Shown here piece after piece: positions 1 to 10,619 of a stretch of DNA of 50,925 bases. Position numbers and translations under genes: made by a program. Location of the stretch: positions 385,725 to 436,649 of the forward strand of contig WELA01006423.1 in NCBI GenBank assembly GCA_009602735.1. The letters run 5' to 3'. Source of the DNA: Mesotaenium endlicherianum. Its lineage: Eukaryota > Streptophyta > Zygnematophyceae > Zygnematales > Mesotaeniaceae. Each line of letters starts with the position of its first letter. Position 1 is the first letter of the stretch. The notes below the pieces were generated by a model that was not told the DNA's origin, made no database searches, and saw only the letters and a program-made list of their open reading frames with translations.

Positions 1-1128
1 CCCCCGGGGGGGGGCACAAAACCCCCAAAACCCCCAAGCTCTGCCCCTAACACCCTATTTCAAACCCTAGACCCAGTTTCTGAACCCCCCTCCTCGTGTC
101 GACAGCTCCAATCTCGTCCACTCAAAGGAGGGGGGAGAGGCGTGCGTCGCATTGAGCATATATAAGAGCATTGAGCGGGCTGCTCTCCTGCCCTCCTGTT
201 CTCCTGCATGAACTTGGGCTGTCACGTGTGATGTGCTTAAACCCTAAAGCCTGAACCCCCACCACGAAACCCCCAGCCCTGGCAAAGTCCCAAAGAACTC
301 AGTGAGTGCCGCAACTCTTCGGCTGAAGATGTTCGCAGCAATGGCAGCGCAGCTCTGAGGCCTTCTAAGCAGGGCTCATCGCGTCATCATATAGAGGGTC
401 TCTTATTATACTGTAACCTTGCACGCCACAGGCCAATCTCTGCAGATCACTGCAAACATCTGATGGACGAGGTTTTTCTGACTGCTATAGACATACGGCT
501 AATCTGAATATTTATGAGGGTATTTGACTCCTATGAGTGTGAAATGCAACAAACAACTCCTGAGCACGAACGCGAATTTAGACCCACGCCCTTTGCCACC
601 TGGAACTTCTCTATAACGACTCTTGTCTTTGCTCACGCTTCCCCCTGGCTAAAATGTTTGAAGCCATAGCAGGCGCTTTTGACACCCGCCCAAATAAAGC
701 GGGCAGACCCTCCTGTATGGTGTAGTATCTTGAATGAGAAAGTAGATAGTTAGAGGGAAAGAGAGAGGCAGTCCCTTTCACCGCTGGAGAACCCATGTGG
801 CCACATCACAGAATAGTGATGGAATGCATGAATGCTGCAGGGTGCTGCTGTCACAGCATTGCGGCTCCTCCATGAAGACACACGGAGGGACGGTTAAGTG
901 GAGGCACAAGCCCGTGAGGGCACAATAGAGGCCTTCAAGGAATGGCTTCAGCTGCTGACTGTGCTGAATTTGCTGACTGTGCTGACTGCAGAATGTGTGC
1001 TGTGCTAAATGTTCTGAATGTGCTGAGTGCTAAGTTCCCCCACACCATAGGATCCGCAGATGGTGCTCGAGAAGGCTGCTGAGAAAGATTGAGCACGTCT
1101 GTGGCGTGGATTTCCAGGAAGGAACATG

Positions 1129-1215
1129 CAATATATGTATATGCATATATATAGTTATATTCATATGTGCATACTACATTTATATATATACATATATATG
1201 TAGTATGCATATACT
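1129..1215. repeat. TA-rich microsatellite-like tract
   Basis: Imperfect alternation of TA, TATG and CATA steps. Short open frames on both strands across it are low-complexity by-products. Confidence 0.8.
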
Positions 1216-2123
1216 ATCAAGCTGCATAGGATCTCCCACACGCGGTTCTACAGCGACGCGTATAGCTGTCATTGACGACCTCTATTTCTTCATATGGCAC
1301 ATGCCTGACCTTTTTAGCCAGGAAGGGGGATAGAGCTGATACTTTACATTCGCTTCACAACAATCTGCCTTTTCATCAAAATGAAACCAGGCTACCCATA
1401 AATGACATATAAGACACGGATTCCGTCAAGAAGCGTCTAACTCTAGTGACTTGCCTTCATGCCGCACACAATGCCGGAATATTTCTTGTTCCCGTGGCGT
1501 TCACATTCACGAGACCCACCCAACGAATTCTTCTTGGAGGCTCGATTGGTCAAGCTGGTTCCAATGATGACGCTAGAAATCTCAGCACTAAGTCTCTTCC
1601 CATGTCCCAGGGTCCTTAAACTAGCTGAAGCAGGGCAAGCTTGAGCTACGGGCTTGCTATTGCAATGCTGCTGACAAAGAGGTAAGCTGACGTGCCGAAT
1701 TGCAAGTACGGGATGAACAACAATTTGTGACATATTTCGTGTATAAGATGGTGGTCTGGAGTAAGTAGAGCCCAAGTAAAAACTATGTAAGAGCGGAGCT
1801 TAGGCTGCCTGAATGAACTCTACACTGTAATAAGCATTGCGGATTCATCTGTTCATACTGGTTCATACCAGTTCATCCATGGTTCATCCCAGTTATTACG
1901 CCCAATGAGCTCGTCCGGAATGGGTCGATGGCTGCTGACGAGGCACTCAATGCTACTTTATGCAGTACACCTGGGGTGACGGCCCACGGGTCATGGGGTG
2001 CTAACTTTGAAGTGCCTGCGACTTTTGATATTTGTTTTTTGCAAAAGTCGTGCGCTACGGTCACCGGTTCATTGATTGCATTCGCAACCCGTAGGGGCTG
2101 ATGCGGCGCCCAACTTTCGACGG

Positions 2124-2187
2124 GAGCTATCACCACTATCACCCACTATCACCCACTACCACCCACTACAACCCACTATCACCCACG
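2124..2187. repeat. 10-bp tandem repeat, about six copies
   Basis: The unit is CTATCACCCA with small variants (CTACCACCCA, CTACAACCCA). It is a short minisatellite; no function is implied. Confidence 0.85.
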
Positions 2188-3528
2188 CCTGCGGTACGCT
2201 TAGGTCGCTTCAATTAGTTGACTTGATAGCAAACAAGTCAACCCTGGTCAATGATAGGGCACGTAAGCGCAAGTTAACCTTCATGTCACTTCATGTCATG
2301 ACATTCAATTTGTCATGCTGCATCACTATTGTCGCGACTACTATCCTTTTGACGGTGCCGCACGCGCAGCGCAAGCTACGGCCACCCGGGTACGGAAAGT
2401 CAACGTTGACTCACCGACCACTTGACTGATTTCGTCGCAGTCAGCGGTTATGTCGGCGTCAAGACCACTGGCAAAAGGTCAATGTCAATGTGCCCCACAC
2501 CCAAGGGATGGGGGAGGTTTTGACAGCATAGACAGCCGCGAGGCTAGAAGCTGGGGATTAGTGATGAGCCGCCCAGCAGGTACCAAGTCAGGTACTGTGT
2601 GACTGGCAGATTAAGCCAGGTCATGGCCGCAATGCCAAGATAGGTTACGGCGGCCCGGTGGTGAATCTTGAGCAAGTGGCATTTGCTTGTACACGCCGCT
2701 CAGGAGTTCTTAGCCATGAGCCAATCAGGCGTGACTACCAGCTGAGAAGCTAAGCAGCCACGCGAGACAGTCACGAGGTGTGCATGCATGCTGAGTGACT
2801 ACGAGTTTGAGTTGAGCATGGCTAGGCAGAAGCGACATGCAGCTAAGCTTTGTGACTAAGCACGGCATTCTCGAAAGATGACGCTGTGTGGTGCTTGCGA
2901 AAGGCACGAATCTTGCCTGAGACATGTCATTCACTCTCACGCACTTTTGCCAAGAAGCAGAAGGGCAGAAGGAGCAGACGGAAGGAGAAGAAGGGCGCGA
3001 AGAAGAAGAAGGAGTTCCCAAGGCCATTAAAGAGCCGAGGCCCCACGCTTCTGCCGACGCTGAAAATTCTTCTCAGTGTATCATAGATAAGTTAGGATTG
3101 TGGGAGTTCCCAAGAGGGAATCTCACTGTTGAAAGTAGGAGAACTGCAGAATAGAATCTGCTAGGAGATTAACACGGATTCGGCCGAACGCCACAAGTGT
3201 GTGTGAAGCAGCCTAAAAATGGTGCGTTGTGTGTTAGTTTCCAAGTTCTCAGAAGTCGCATTCGCATCTCGAAGAGAGAGAGTAGTATTAGCAGATGAAG
3301 CTCTTAGTGAAGAACTGAGTGACCCTAGCCTGGCAGTGAAGAGCTGTTAAGGCGTGGTGTTAAGTGACAAGCTTGACCCAGGCCAGCATAGACGTGTAGT
3401 TTCAGAGTTTTGTAAGCTGTGACTTTGTGAAAGTTAAGCGAAAGCCTGAAGGACGATTTTCTCTGAATTTGACGTTGTATGTCAAGCTGCTTAGAGTGTG
3501 ATTTCTGCAAACCACAATTTGCTCGCCT

Positions 3529-5326
3529 GTGAACCCAAGAACCTTAAGGCATAAAGCATATGTGGAAGTAAGAGACTTCCGTCCTACTTCTGAGAACTTC
3601 GGTTCTGTGGTTCAAGTTAATAGAAATTCCCAAACAAATTGGGGATTGAGGCCTGTGAGGGTTGCCGGTGCTCAACCTGGAAGGGGACCCGGAGAAATTC
3701 AACTGTACATGCGGTTCAGGGGTGGAAGACTTTACTACCCTGTGGAGCCTGCGGAAGGTTCTGATTCAAGCCAGAGTCCACGAGGAAGTGAGACATCTGA
3801 GCGCACGGATAACTTGTGGAGTGAGCAACCGTCGGGAGACGAGTCTCGCCATACTGCCACGAACGGTGAGAATCCGTATCACGCGCAAGCCTTTGTACCC
3901 AATTTGGGCAGAGAGCACGACGTGTGGGGTAAAGTTAGTGAGTCTTGGTCGCCATTCGAAATGACTGGTGATGATAAGGATGAAAATCCTAAGTTCAAGC
4001 TGTCTACAAAGTGTTTTAATGGACGAACCGGTGGAAATAGTCTCACTTTCGAAGGGTTTGATGAGATCTATTGGGCTGATTTCTTTGAGAGAATTTCAAA
4101 AGGATTCTTCTTACACTCAGTCAGTCGCTTTTATGAGCTTGGTTCAGTATTTGAACAAGGATGCCTTGTTGCTTTATCGCCAATTCCGGAAGGATGAGAA
4201 CCTTACCCAGGAATGGGTGTTTGACGAGCAAAAGAAGGCGAGGGATTTAAAAATCCAGAAAGAGGCTGCGAAAGCTCGCCTGTCCGCTTTGTCATCAGGA
4301 AGAGCGATACCTGCTGCACCTGTTGAGAGCGTAGACTTAGCTGCACTAACACAAGAATTAACGGATGCCATGAGGCAACTCACCGAGGGTCAGCAGCGAG
4401 CGGCTACTCGAGATGATGATGCTGGATCTGTCGCAGAATTGCGTAAAGTGTGTGCAGAATTGTCTGAAAAGATTGCTAATGCTCAGGAACGAGTAACGCG
4501 CAGGGCTGCACCTTTTACAGGGCAGCATGGTGATAGTGCCACCATGGAAGCAAGCCATGCGCAAGCGTTGGCTAGTTGCCGTAGGGATATGGAGGCTGGG
4601 GATGACCAGTTAGACTCGGAGCACTGTCTGCGTTGTTTCTTTAAGTTGCTTGAAGCAAAATTCGCAGAGGATCGCAGTCTTAAGGTGCACCGTTATGTGC
4701 ATTTTGTCCGTCAGAAGAACGAGACAGTGATGGAGGTCAAATCCAGATTGGTAGACCTTGCCAAGAAGGTAGGAATCTATGAGCCTAGGATTGTGGCTGA
4801 CAAATTCTTATTGTGTCTGAGTAAAGACACAGATCGGGAGGTCAGGCCGCACCTATCTGCGAAACGCGAAATCGACTTGGACATCGACGAGGCTGCTGAA
4901 ATAGCACGCAATGTCAAGGAAGGTAAAGTCTGGTACAAGGAGGCTTCCAGGACGCTTATGGCTCCTAAGAGAAGGGAGGAATCCTTTCAGCCCAAGGCCA
5001 ATAGCTCTAACTTTGAGTTCAAGAAAAAGAGCGGGTCTTTCAATAGGTTTGCTAAGCACGCCAACACTGCTGAGACAGCAGAGGGCTGTTGGAACTGCGG
5101 GAAATCGGGACATCAGAAGAGAGATTGTCCGTACGCGGATGCTAAGCAATTGTCTGCTAGCAAGGCGCAGGTATGCGCACATTGCAGCAAAAAGAGACAC
5201 TCGGAAAATGAGTGTTGGTCTAAGAACCCAAATCTGAAGCCACCATGGGCTAATGCTGCCACGAAAGAGGCAGATAAGGGTAAGAAAAAGGAGAAAGATA
5301 ACTCTGGTAACCGAAAGGGTAACTAG
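3529..5326 (+). pseudogene. M1 gag (capsid plus two zinc-knuckle-like motifs), one frameshift
   Basis: Gag forms the retrotransposon particle and binds its RNA. The N-terminal part reads in the frame of 3529 and contains an acidic, gag-like stretch (about 3961-4150). Near 4140-4160 the coding texture moves to the frame ending at 5326, so one frameshift is likely. The second part has a helical region rich in Ala, Glu and Lys (4200-4500), a capsid-like region (4600-4930), then a classic CX2CX4HX4C knuckle (C-W-N-C, 5090-5130) and a second, atypical Cys/His cluster (C-A-H-C, about 5176-5217). The true start is uncertain; an ATG at 3961 is one candidate. The frame ends in TAG at 5324-5326, in the same frame as the protease ORF that follows, so gag and pol are separated by a single stop codon. 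Confidence 0.8.
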
Positions 5327-5338
5327 AAGTATGATGCT

Positions 5339-6502
5339 ATGAGTGCAGAGATTGCAGAGTTGAAAGCTCAATTTGCAAGACTAGATGTGCCAAATGTCTA
5401 TTATGATGCAGATGTGGTCGAAAAGACCGTCTGCAAAGGCGAGAAGCTGACGCCTGAGAAGGACGTGGCTGCAACGGCTGCGGAGCGCGCAGATCATGAC
5501 CGTCTGGTTCCAAGGAATGCTGGGAAGCTTCCTGAGACCTTTCGGATCACTCTCGATGAGAACGAGATTGCGCAGCTACGACAAGTTAAGCCTGGGCCAC
5601 GTAAGACATTTAGTTTTTTGCTGGAGAAGTTGAAGGCTCTGGTGGAATACCGGATTCAGCACATTCCTTGTCTTTCATTCGCTGAACTGCGTCTTACGTA
5701 TCCTTTCACGGTTGAAGAAGCCGGACAGCAGCTGGATATAGCTGAGGAAGGCGCGAACAGCGCTTTGCTGCCTACTAATTTCAGCACTGTGAGAGTGCAA
5801 AACAAGGATAGGGTTTTGACGTTCAACGACTGTGCCGCTCCCAATATCCTATTGGACACTGGCGCACAGCCAGTAATCTTGGGAAAGCGAGCTGTGAAAG
5901 CTCTGGGATTGACGGCAAGGGACCTGAAAGAAAGTCCTTTTCAGTTGAAGACTGCATCTGGGCAAATTTCAAAGTCTTGTGGAATTACCCGTAAGCCTGT
6001 GAAAATCACAGTAAACTTGGGGAAACCTGAGGAGGCGTCACTGCTCATAGAATGCACGGTGACAGAGGCAGAGAACTATGATGTTCTCTTGGGGACAGAA
6101 GCTCTGATTCCCCTGGGTATGGTCATCGACCTGCGGAAGCAGAGGGTGACTTACCAGTCGACAGATCGGCAGCCAACTGGAGAAATTCCTGTTAAAATGG
6201 TTTGCTCGGGAGAGGCGAACTACGGGCTGCTAGACTGTTGTGCGAATGACCGGTATCCAGGTCATTATGACCTCATCATGCAACGCGAAGAGGAGGGCTA
6301 CACCAGCGTCAACATGCCGACTCTCTTGGTTTTTCAACCTCGGATTATGGAGCAACTGGAAGCTGTGAGTAACAGGAACTGTGGCCCGCAAGAGCTGCTG
6401 CCAGTACCTTATCCGGTTAAGTCTGCTGCCAATTTGATGCCTGGAGTAGACCCGCTGCCGCAAGGCATTGTGAGGATGGAAGATCCTTTTCGCAGGAGAG
6501 GA
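5339..6502 (+). pseudogene. M1 pol N-terminal part: retropepsin-like aspartic protease
   Basis: The protease cleaves the polyprotein into functional units. The active-site text L-L-D-T-G-A-Q has its Asp at 5855-5857. It is followed by the usual beta-rich fold with a D-V-L-L-G-T-E motif near 6080 and an I-D-L-R-K-Q-R-V-T-Y segment near 6127. M2 has the same arrangement (LDTGAQ, then D-I-L-L-G-Q-E), which supports the call. About 170 residues of unassigned sequence precede the protease and about 130 follow it before the methyltransferase. The frame is the same as gag (TAG between them) and stays open to a TAA at 6800. The ATG at 5339 may not be a real start; a gag-pol fusion is equally possible. 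Confidence 0.85.
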
Positions 6503-7440
6503 GTAGTAGTGCTGGAATTGTTCGCCGGACAGGTATCCAAAGTGCTGTATGTGGACAATGATGAGAGTGCTTTCACAGCATTTAAAGAGGTCATGAGTCA
6601 GATGCGGCAAATGTATCATTTCAAGGCGTTGTTGCCTACTGACTCTAGTTTGGTGCGTCTTGCTGGAGGAAACATTTTCAATGTGAAGTCTGAGGACCTG
6701 TATGCTTACAGGATTGACTGGATCTTTGCGGGATTCCCTTGTCAACCTTTCTCGCAAGCTGGGAACAGGAGGGGATTCAATGACCCGCGAGCACAACACT
6801 AAGGATGGATGGTGAAAATCATCAGTATCCTGCGGGTACGCCAGTATCTCTACCCACCAGTGTTTGTGATTGAGAATGTACATCCAGGGATGGATTACAA
6901 CCAGATGAAGCCAGGAGACCCATGGCTGGTCTTTGACTCACCCTGGGTCATCATGTATTGATCAACGACGCCAGGCACGGAGGACTCTCACACCGGGCCA
7001 GACTATTTTGGACCAACGGCATGTCCATTGAAATCCTGAGGGAGATGGAGGAGAGTACGCGGCGCTCACCAACAGCAATATTTGTGAGAGAAGCACTGAT
7101 GGTGGAAACCAAGCCAGTGATCAGGAGGGATTCCTACCCACAGTATGTCGTCAACGAGCCAGGCCGGCCAAGGGTGGTGCTGCCCACCTTCACGGCATAC
7201 CCAGGATCACGCGCATTCGTGAATGGAGGACCAGGAATGGTCAAGGATGCGCACGACAGAGAAGCTCAGTGGAGAGAGCCAACAGCTGAAGAGAAGGGAA
7301 GGTGCCTGGGGGTACCAACTTCATTGCACAAGAAATTGTTGCGATGGTGGGACAGGACGACGCTGGGAAGATATTCGGCAATATGATTAGGCATCACTCC
7401 ATGACGTGGTTGGTGGAGAGGATTATGACTTGGCAGCAGA
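6503..7440 (+). pseudogene. M1 C5-cytosine DNA methyltransferase domain inside pol
   Basis: This family transfers a methyl group from S-adenosylmethionine to cytosine C5. Motif I reads V-L-E-L-F-A-G (6509-6529) and is followed by Y-V-D-N-D (motif II). Motif IV reads G-F-P-C-Q-P-F-S-Q-A-G (6731-6763), with the catalytic Cys at 6740-6742. After one in-frame TAA (6800-6802) the same frame continues to motif VI, I-E-N-V (6869-6880). A frameshift near 6950 leads to D-A-R-H-G-G-L-S-H-R-A-R-L-F-W-T-N, which resembles the DNMT3/DRM text around motif VIII. Then P-T-F-T-A-Y-P and a G-P-G segment with E-P-T-A-E-E-K-G (motifs IX-X) follow, and after a second frameshift near 7300 the C-terminal G-Q-D-D-A-G segment. 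About a dozen residues seem missing between motif I and Y-V-D-N-D. The DCM fold is certain; the subclass is not. The copy is inactive as written. Confidence 0.9.
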
Positions 7441-8148
7441 TCACATCCTCTAACAAGCCTATGCCCAGGCCGAGACCAGTAACGATTGGAGTCCATGTGG
7501 TGCCAACCTCTCATCAGAGAGCTATCAGGGAAGCGCATCAGCGACAAGAAGAATATGGTGTTGAAAGGGACGCAGCTGAGGCTGACCAAGGTGAAGCACT
7601 CAGAGAAACCAGAGTGGCGGAGCTGACCAGGTGTCAAGACCTACTGGCGCAAATTGACAATCGGATGACGGCTCTACACGACCCTTTGGAAAGAGAGCTG
7701 CGAAGGCTGCAGGAAAACATAGCCATGGAAGACCAGGCAACTGGTGAAGCAAACCCTTTGGAGAGCGCTGCAGCAAGCAAATCGCAGGAGGTCCCATTAT
7801 CCGCAGAACGCTCCAACCAAATATTTGTGAGGATGTCGGAAGGGGAGGAAGAGACCACTTCTGAGTTACGAAACATGGCCCAAGAACAGGTCTACGGAAG
7901 CCCATCCTCAGACGCGGCAACGTCAAGATATGAAGAACGCCAGTGCAATATTGGCGAATGGGCCGAAAAATGCAGTCAGAATTCAGGAAATTCTGGAGGG
8001 TCTGAAAAGACCATTTGCCTAAAGGTGATCTTTGAAGAACGCCGGAAGGAGACGGTCGAGAGATTGCCCGCCATACCCGTTTTGATGAGATCAGAGCCAG
8101 AGGCCAAAGGGCAACCGCAAGACACAGTTGGCAGCACAGCTGAGTCGA
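7441..8148 (+). pseudogene. M1 linker between methyltransferase and RT, part 1 (Glu/Gln-rich)
   Basis: The frame that carries the methyltransferase C-terminus stays open to 8156. It encodes a strongly charged, Glu-, Arg- and Gln-rich stretch that is likely helical or coiled-coil, with no family I recognise. The last codons lie inside the inserted LTR: the original frame is cut at 8148 by the solo A LTR and resumes at 8935. The insert plus duplication is 786 bp, a multiple of three, so the frame number does not change. Confidence 0.65.
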
Positions 8149-8929
8149 TGAAATGAATTGACTTACCAAATAGGCGATTAACAATTAATAAAGATCTTTA
8201 TATCAGCAAGTAATCTTTATGGTATTTCTGTTAACTAGTTAAACGGCAGAGGACAATACACTAGCAGGGAATAATACTCGTCAGTCAAATGAGAGTAAAC
8301 TAGCATCAATAATGCAAATCAGTAAACTCATACATAAGCAAGGTTAGAAGACAGTGCGTATCAATGGCTTCTCGCCTTGGATTCAGATCTCTCTCAGTAA
8401 GCTGTACAAGAGAGTTGGCCTCGTGTCCGAATGCCGAACTCGAGAGCAGTGCCTAGCATATGTACATGGAATGAGTTTACTGTTCAACGGTCAGTGCAAT
8501 GGCACCGCCTACCCGAGAGTTAACCACGTTGGNGATGGCACCGCCTACCCGGGAGTTAACCACGTTGGTAGGACCTCGGTTAACCAAATCCACCGCCATC
8601 TCCCATCATCCCGAATAGCCATCCATCATGGGGATGTCATCTGGCCATTCATCTAGCAGGTGGTACTTAGATGCATATCAAGGCAGTTCGCTGCTACCGA
8701 GCACGGAAGTCAGCTGGCTGTCAAAGAATGTGTCAGCAAGCTGACTTAAGCTGACTTCAGCCTGCTGCTTTTGGCCGAGTCATTAAACTGATAATTATGT
8801 AAAGTCCAGCAGACTGATTACTAACTAAAGTTCAGCAGACTGACTACTAACTAAAGTCCAGCAGGCTGCACTAAATTAACTATTATATTTAAATGAATAT
8901 TATATCTACTAATATACTGATACATTACA
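8149..8929 (-). repeat. A-family solo LTR inserted in M1
   Basis: On the minus strand it begins TGTAATG and ends CATTTCA. It is flanked by a perfect 5-bp duplication, GTCGA at 8144-8148 and 8930-8934, so it is a whole insertion reduced to one LTR by recombination. At 781 bp it is longer than the sister at 22609-23301 (693 bp). The extra length comes mainly from a 26-bp repeat (about 2.7 copies, 8801-8870) and a 35-bp duplication around the single N at 8533. Confidence 0.92.
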
Positions 8930-9353
8930 GTCGATCACCAGGCAAATCATGGAGCAGTTGCTGGAAGCAGACGCCCCTCGACTCAAGGAAGAGAAAGTGG
9001 CGAAAGCAGCTCGCGCTCTACAGTCAGCCATCATCAACATGGCGAGGCTCAACACAGGAGGGGATGAAGAACCGCCACCTCCTGGAACAGAGAAGCCGGA
9101 GGGGGGAGAGGATGCAGAGATGCAAGGCCTCCCAGAGTTTGAGTTGCCATCACTCAACAATGGAGGGGAAGCCAGGGAAGAAATTCCACGCTTTGCCACG
9201 CCAGAGTTGGATCTGCTTGACTTACAGGAGCTGAGGACATACGACTGGGTAGCTGACCACCTGATGGGGCCAAGCCCGGCAGATCTTTATGAAGAATTAA
9301 GGTCACCAACATCCAGTTCTCCTTCTGCCAGTCTTTCAGTAGTAGAGCCCAAG
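8930..9353 (+). pseudogene. M1 linker, part 2
   Basis: This resumes the M1 frame after the solo LTR (open through 9353). It has a Lys/Ala/Leu-rich amphipathic segment (8949-9050), a Pro/Glu/Gly-rich acidic segment (9060-9180) and a short Leu/Asp-rich stretch. It is cut at 9353 by element D and continues at 22159. I recognise no domain. The continuous open frame across two insertion junctions shows it was coding in M1. Confidence 0.7.
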
Positions 9354-10584
9354 TGAAATGAATCTTGCTTAATCAAGATTAATATATTTCATTTAAATAT
9401 AAAAGATCAGAGATAGGTGGAAGCGTGTGAAATCAGGGAGCAATCTTCGCCCTTATAATGAATTCCGTTTACTCATCTATAACCCTTGACTCACTTATTG
9501 TAGTGTGCCATAGTTGCACACGAATGCAAGGCACAAGAAAGAGGCGAGCTTGAGGACTAGAGCAAAGGCGCTCTCATTCAGATGACCATAAAGTAGCTCA
9601 AACACATCCCACTGACTTAGGTGCAAAAACCATGGAATCTGTCCTCTGTGTGACCCCGAAATGTCAGAGGGCATAACTCTGTCAATACTACTTCAAATTG
9701 AGCAAACTTAACGGCAACGGATGCATCTTGACGAGACCTTTCCGAAAAGTCCTAGTTCGCTCCAAATGAAGCGCAAACAAAGCAGCCATGGCAATTTCTG
9801 TGAAGGCTGGTCATTAGAACGAACCCAAAAAGTGCACACATCACTTGCAAGTAGAAATCCGACTGTAAAGCCTACTGTCCAGAATCAGGGACCACGAGAT
9901 CCCAGCCTGCTATGTACCTAGTGACCACCTGGTTGACCACGGCGCAAGGTGCGCCGTTTCGTGGGAAACCCGTTAAGTTGGGACCCACGGATCTAGGTAT
10001 AACGACCATATTAATTGGTCGGTTGACTGAAGTCCTAACTGTTCAGTTGACTGACGACGGCTCCGCCTACCCAGGAGTTAACCACACTGGTAGGACATCG
10101 GTTTACCGAATCTCAGTCGACCTCCCGACTTTCAGTATACTACGGTCACATGTGCCAATCTACAAATAACAATCTAAATGAATATGTCTATCCTCAGCGT
10201 ACTGAAGCTAAGTATATTGACTAATATCAAGCGAGCTTACTATATGTCAACCTACTGATATTATATCCTGTATATAACTGATATATAAATCTCAGCAAAC
10301 TATACTATGTTACAAAAGTCATCCTGCTGACCTTTTCAACAATGTCAGCAAACCACACTATGATACAAAAGTCATCCTGCTGACCTTTTCAACAAAGTCA
10401 GCAAACTACACTATGGTACAAAAGTCATCCTGCTGACCTTTTTGACAAAGTAAGTAAACTCGCATTACATCGACATACATTCATTTAGATGAACTCGCAC
10501 ATGTGAGTATATAGACATAATACTTATTTAGTGTTATATTTATATATGCAATTAATGAAATAAATAATGAACTGATTCATTTCA
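9354..10584 (-). repeat. D LTR (3' LTR in element orientation), 1231 bp
   Basis: It starts TGAAATGAATC and ends CATTTCA on the plus strand. It is nearly identical to 20838-22153: about nine mismatches by eye, plus an 85-bp deletion here after 9562. It holds three copies of a 53-bp repeat (10293-10455) and the 49-bp block shared with A LTRs (10059-10107). Two short plus-strand open frames in it are not genes: they recur only because the LTR is duplicated. Confidence 0.93.
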
Positions 10585-10619
10585 ATCTCTCCAACTTAAC
10601 TCGTTGTCGCCTCGACAAC
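10585..10619 (-). promoter_or_regulatory. D polypurine tract with upstream hairpin
   Basis: Read on the minus strand: a 7-bp perfect stem GTTGTCG/CGACAAC with a 3-nt loop (10603-10619), then a short spacer, then AAGTTGGAGAGAT directly against the LTR. The purine tract is the expected primer for plus-strand DNA synthesis. The same hairpin and tract precede A-family LTRs at 39783 and 50522. Confidence 0.75.

Larger units (their letters stand above)
1..3528. other. No recognisable gene; left flank and possible M1 5' LTR/leader
   Basis: No reading frame here looks like a protein family I know, and none has convincing coding texture; the open frames are short and overlap on both strands. C/G homopolymer runs open the window. 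A purine-rich stretch lies near 2950-3020. The part from about 3000 to 3528 directly precedes the M1 gag and is probably its leader or the end of its 5' LTR, but I could not match it to the sequence after the M1 polypurine tract and saw no primer-binding site, so the 5' end of M1 is undefined. Confidence 0.5.

Noticed and set aside
238-260. CCCTAAA-like words suggesting telomeric repeats
   Set aside because: Only isolated copies, no tandem array.
935-1333. Open frames on both strands over the TA-rich tract
   Set aside because: Low-complexity Tyr/Ile/Cys runs that follow the microsatellite; no protein-like texture.
1443-1775. 110-codon minus-strand open frame
   Set aside because: No recognisable motif, no conserved copy, and a plus-strand frame overlaps it; length is within chance.
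6503-7440. Methyltransferase as a host gene with introns that happened to receive transposons
   Set aside because: The frame is continuous with gag/protease upstream and with RT downstream once insertions are removed, and M2 shows the same layout.
8801-8870. Regular short repeats that could resemble a CRISPR array
   Set aside because: 26-bp units lie head to tail with no spacers, within an LTR of a eukaryotic element. The 53-bp repeats at 10293 likewise lack unique spacers.
9721-10169. Two open frames on the plus strand, repeated at 21290-21738
   Set aside because: They lie inside D LTRs and are duplicated only because the LTR is. They are antisense to the element and cross the 49-bp block.
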